A DNA stretch of 64,000 bases, from positions 1 through 64,000 of the forward strand of contig NZ_MNBW01000014.1 of assembly GCF_001879715.1 (NCBI RefSeq), given 5' to 3'. The DNA is from Nioella nitratireducens. GTDB taxonomy: Bacteria; Pseudomonadota; Alphaproteobacteria; Rhodobacterales; Rhodobacteraceae. Under the pieces are notes generated by a model, which did not search any database, was not told where the DNA came from, and worked only from the letters and a program-made list of their open reading frames with translations. A program made the translations under genes and the position numbers. Positions 62,706-64,000 of the stretch are shown piece by piece (position 1 is the first letter of the stretch; every line of letters starts with the position of its first letter).

Positions 62706-62783
62706 TCTCCGGGCGTCACGCATCTGATACATGGACCGGCTAAGGGCCGGTCCAGACCTTTTACAAGTTCAAGGAGCAGACCC

Positions 62784-63659
62784 ATGGCAATCACTGCTGC
62801 AATGGTCAAAGAGCTGCGCGAATCCACCGGCGCAGGCATGATGGACGCGAAAAAAGCCCTCGTCGAAACCGATGGCGACATGGATGCCGCCGTTGATTGG
62901 CTTCGCACCAAGGGCTTGGCGAAAGCCGCCAAGAAATCCGGTCGTGTGGCCGCCGAAGGTCTCGTGGCCGTGGCGGTGGATGGCGGTGTGGGCGTCGCTG
63001 TCGAAGTGAACTCGGAAACCGATTTCGTCGGCAAGAACGCTGAATTCCAGAAAATGGTGGGCGACATCGCCGGTGCCGCGCTTGGCGCCGCCGACGTCGC
63101 GGCGCTGGCCGCAGCCGACCTGGGCGGCAAGACCGTCGCAGACACGCTGACCGACAAGATCGCCACCATCGGAGAGAACATGACGCTGCGCCGGATGGCC
63201 CGCATCGAAGGTGACAACGTTGTGACCTATGTCCACAACGCCGCCGCTGACGGCATGGGCAAGATTGGTGTTCTGGTCGCCATGACCGGCGGCGACGAGG
63301 CGCTCGGCAAGCAGATCGCGATGCACATCGCCGCCGTGAATCCCGCGGCCCTGGACGAGGCCGACATGGATGCCGCCGTCGTCGAGAAAGAGCGCCAGAT
63401 CCAGATCGAGATTGCCCGCGAATCCGGCAAGCCCGAGCAAGTGATCGAAAAGATGATCGAAGGCCGCATGAAGAAATTCGTGGCCGAATCGACCCTTCTC
63501 AACCAAGCCTTCGTGGTGAACCCCGACGTGACCGTCGGTGCCGCCGCGAAAGAGGCCGATGCGACCGTGACCGGTTTTATTCGCCTCGAAGTGGGCGAAG
63601 GCATCGAGAAGAAAGAAGAAGACTTCGCAGCCGAGGTTGCGAAGGCCGCGCAGGGCTGA
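62784..63659 (+). CDS. tsf: Elongation factor Ts
   Basis: 291 aa. Nucleotide exchange factor for EF-Tu. The N-terminal UBA-like domain has [19 protein letters not shown]. The core carries [13 protein letters not shown] (the TDFVxxN loop that intrudes into EF-Tu), and [16 protein letters not shown]. Second gene of the rpsB-tsf operon; here it is the last, since a strong terminator follows, whereas many genomes continue with pyrH. Confidence 0.97.
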   Translation: MAITAAMVKELRESTGAGMMDAKKALVETDGDMDAAVDWLRTKGLAKAAKKSGRVAAEGLVAVAVDGGVGVAVEVNSETDFVGKNAEFQKMVGDIAGAALGAADVAALAAADLGGKTVADTLTDKIATIGENMTLRRMARIEGDNVVTYVHNAAADGMGKIGVLVAMTGGDEALGKQIAMHIAAVNPAALDEADMDAAVVEKERQIQIEIARESGKPEQVIEKMIEGRMKKFVAESTLLNQAFVVNPDVTVGAAAKEADATVTGFIRLEVGEGIEKKEEDFAAEVAKAAQG

Positions 63660-63682
63660 TCCGTCAGCACCTGGACGCAAGG

Positions 63683-63717
63683 GGGTAGGGGCTTTGGGAG
63701 GAGCCTCTACCCTTTTT
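63683..63717 (+). terminator. Rho-independent terminator of rpsB-tsf
   Basis: Eleven-bp stem (63683-63693 with 63702-63712, one G-T pair) and five T. It closes the ribosomal operon. Confidence 0.88.
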
Positions 63718-63764
63718 CGTTTCCGCCTCAGCGATTTTGCCGGTCGGGACCGAGCGTTCAAGAC

Positions 63765-63803
63765 AAAAAAAATGACGTCGCCGGGGACAAATCGACGACG
63801 CCA
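63765..63803 (-). terminator. Strong intrinsic terminator, minus strand
   Basis: Arms 63773-63780 and 63796-63803 pair over 8 bp with one G-U; on the minus strand eight T follow. It ends a transcript entering from the right. Confidence 0.8.
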
Positions 63804-64000
63804 CTTCTTTCTTGAACCCGCGCAGCCAGTTTGGGGACGGCTACACGCGCGAGAAACCCGTCACCGCCCTAAATAAAGGACGGCGGCAAGGTCAGAAAGC
63901 AGGCAGCCGAGCCTGTAATCTGCCCTGCTACCCAATTGCTCCTGACCGAGGGGAAAATCTCAGCCATCACTCACGGAACAGTGAAAGTGTGCCGCAAACC
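63804..64000 (-). other. Non-coding structured right end
   Basis: All three minus-strand frames hit a stop within 40 bp of the edge, and no plus-strand gene with a ribosome site is visible. Hairpins fit at 63864-63886 and 63890-63947 (GGTCAG with CTGACC, inside it GCAGGCAG with CTGCCCTGC, one bulge). With the terminator on the minus strand this is either a long 3' untranslated region or the end of an RNA gene. Confidence 0.45.

Noticed and set aside
63804-64000. Cobalamin riboswitch, signal-recognition RNA or tmRNA at the right end
   Set aside because: The B12 box, the SRP tetraloop context and the tmRNA coding or acceptor parts are not found, despite partial look-alike strings such as GGTCAG.

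Overview
This is chromosomal DNA of high G+C from an alphaproteobacterium, most likely a marine member of the Rhodobacteraceae (Roseobacter group). Pointers are the taxonomically restricted DUF6456/DUF6477 pair, the DksA-like, HNH, NUDIX and DUF502 proteins, a non-pyrrolysine MttB-family methyltransferase, a MaoC-phosphotransacetylase fusion, an OmpP1/FadL barrel, and Shine-Dalgarno sites of the AGGAG type. I see no prophage, insertion sequence, CRISPR array or plasmid backbone. The window looks like core chromosome with scattered accessory genes.

Layout, left to right. 0-5.7 kb (minus): RhlE-type RNA helicase, DUF502 membrane protein, pseudouridine breakdown (psuK, psuG) and a cytochrome P450. 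5.8-14.3 kb: secreted triple-repeat protein, penicillin-acylase-type amidase, SYLF lipoprotein, LpxL-type acyltransferase, DUF442-type phosphatase, DksA-like regulator with a 45-residue protein, hemB and a small membrane protein. 14.3-24.7 kb: mfd; a minus-strand cluster of four genes joined by 4-nt overlaps (AMP-dependent ligase, DsbA-family oxidoreductase, membrane methyltransferase, drug-efflux MFS) with a divergent XRE-cupin regulator; patatin and 3-hydroxybutyrate dehydrogenase. 24.8-31.4 kb: a candidate small RNA, an orphan peptide-binding protein, a membrane/spermidine-synthase fusion, pirin and an EamA exporter. 31.5-44.5 kb: tRNA-Asp, TetR, ppk2, hydrolase, metA, an unknown P-loop ATPase, two further EamA transporters, OmpP1, msrB, sulfotransferase, MAPEG, guaA and NUDIX. 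44.7-55.9 kb: MttB-like enzyme, DUF6477/DUF6456 around a control region with DnaA boxes, MFS, DNA glycosylase, esterase, VOC, HNH, agmatinase-family hydrolase, mazG, an outer-membrane barrel and an M20 peptidase. 56.0-64.0 kb: tRNA-Val and tRNA-Thr, 5-oxoprolinase genes pxpB-pxpC-pxpA, MaoC-Pta with ackA, rpsB and tsf, then a non-coding right end with a strong minus-strand terminator.

How the genes work together. PsuK and PsuG recycle pseudouridine to uracil and ribose 5-phosphate. PxpBCA returns 5-oxoproline to glutamate. The Pta and AckA activities interconvert acyl-CoA, acyl phosphate and ATP. bdhA links to ketone-body or polyhydroxybutyrate use. rpsB-tsf, guaA, hemB, mfd, mazG and metA are housekeeping functions.

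The most notable non-coding signals are a minus-strand promoter plus two-hairpin terminator unit with no reading frame near 24.9 kb, four copies of an extragenic hairpin repeat ending in AAAGAAGAAG at gene ends, and the structured right end. Assignments come from reading motifs and protein similarity by eye; no database search was run.
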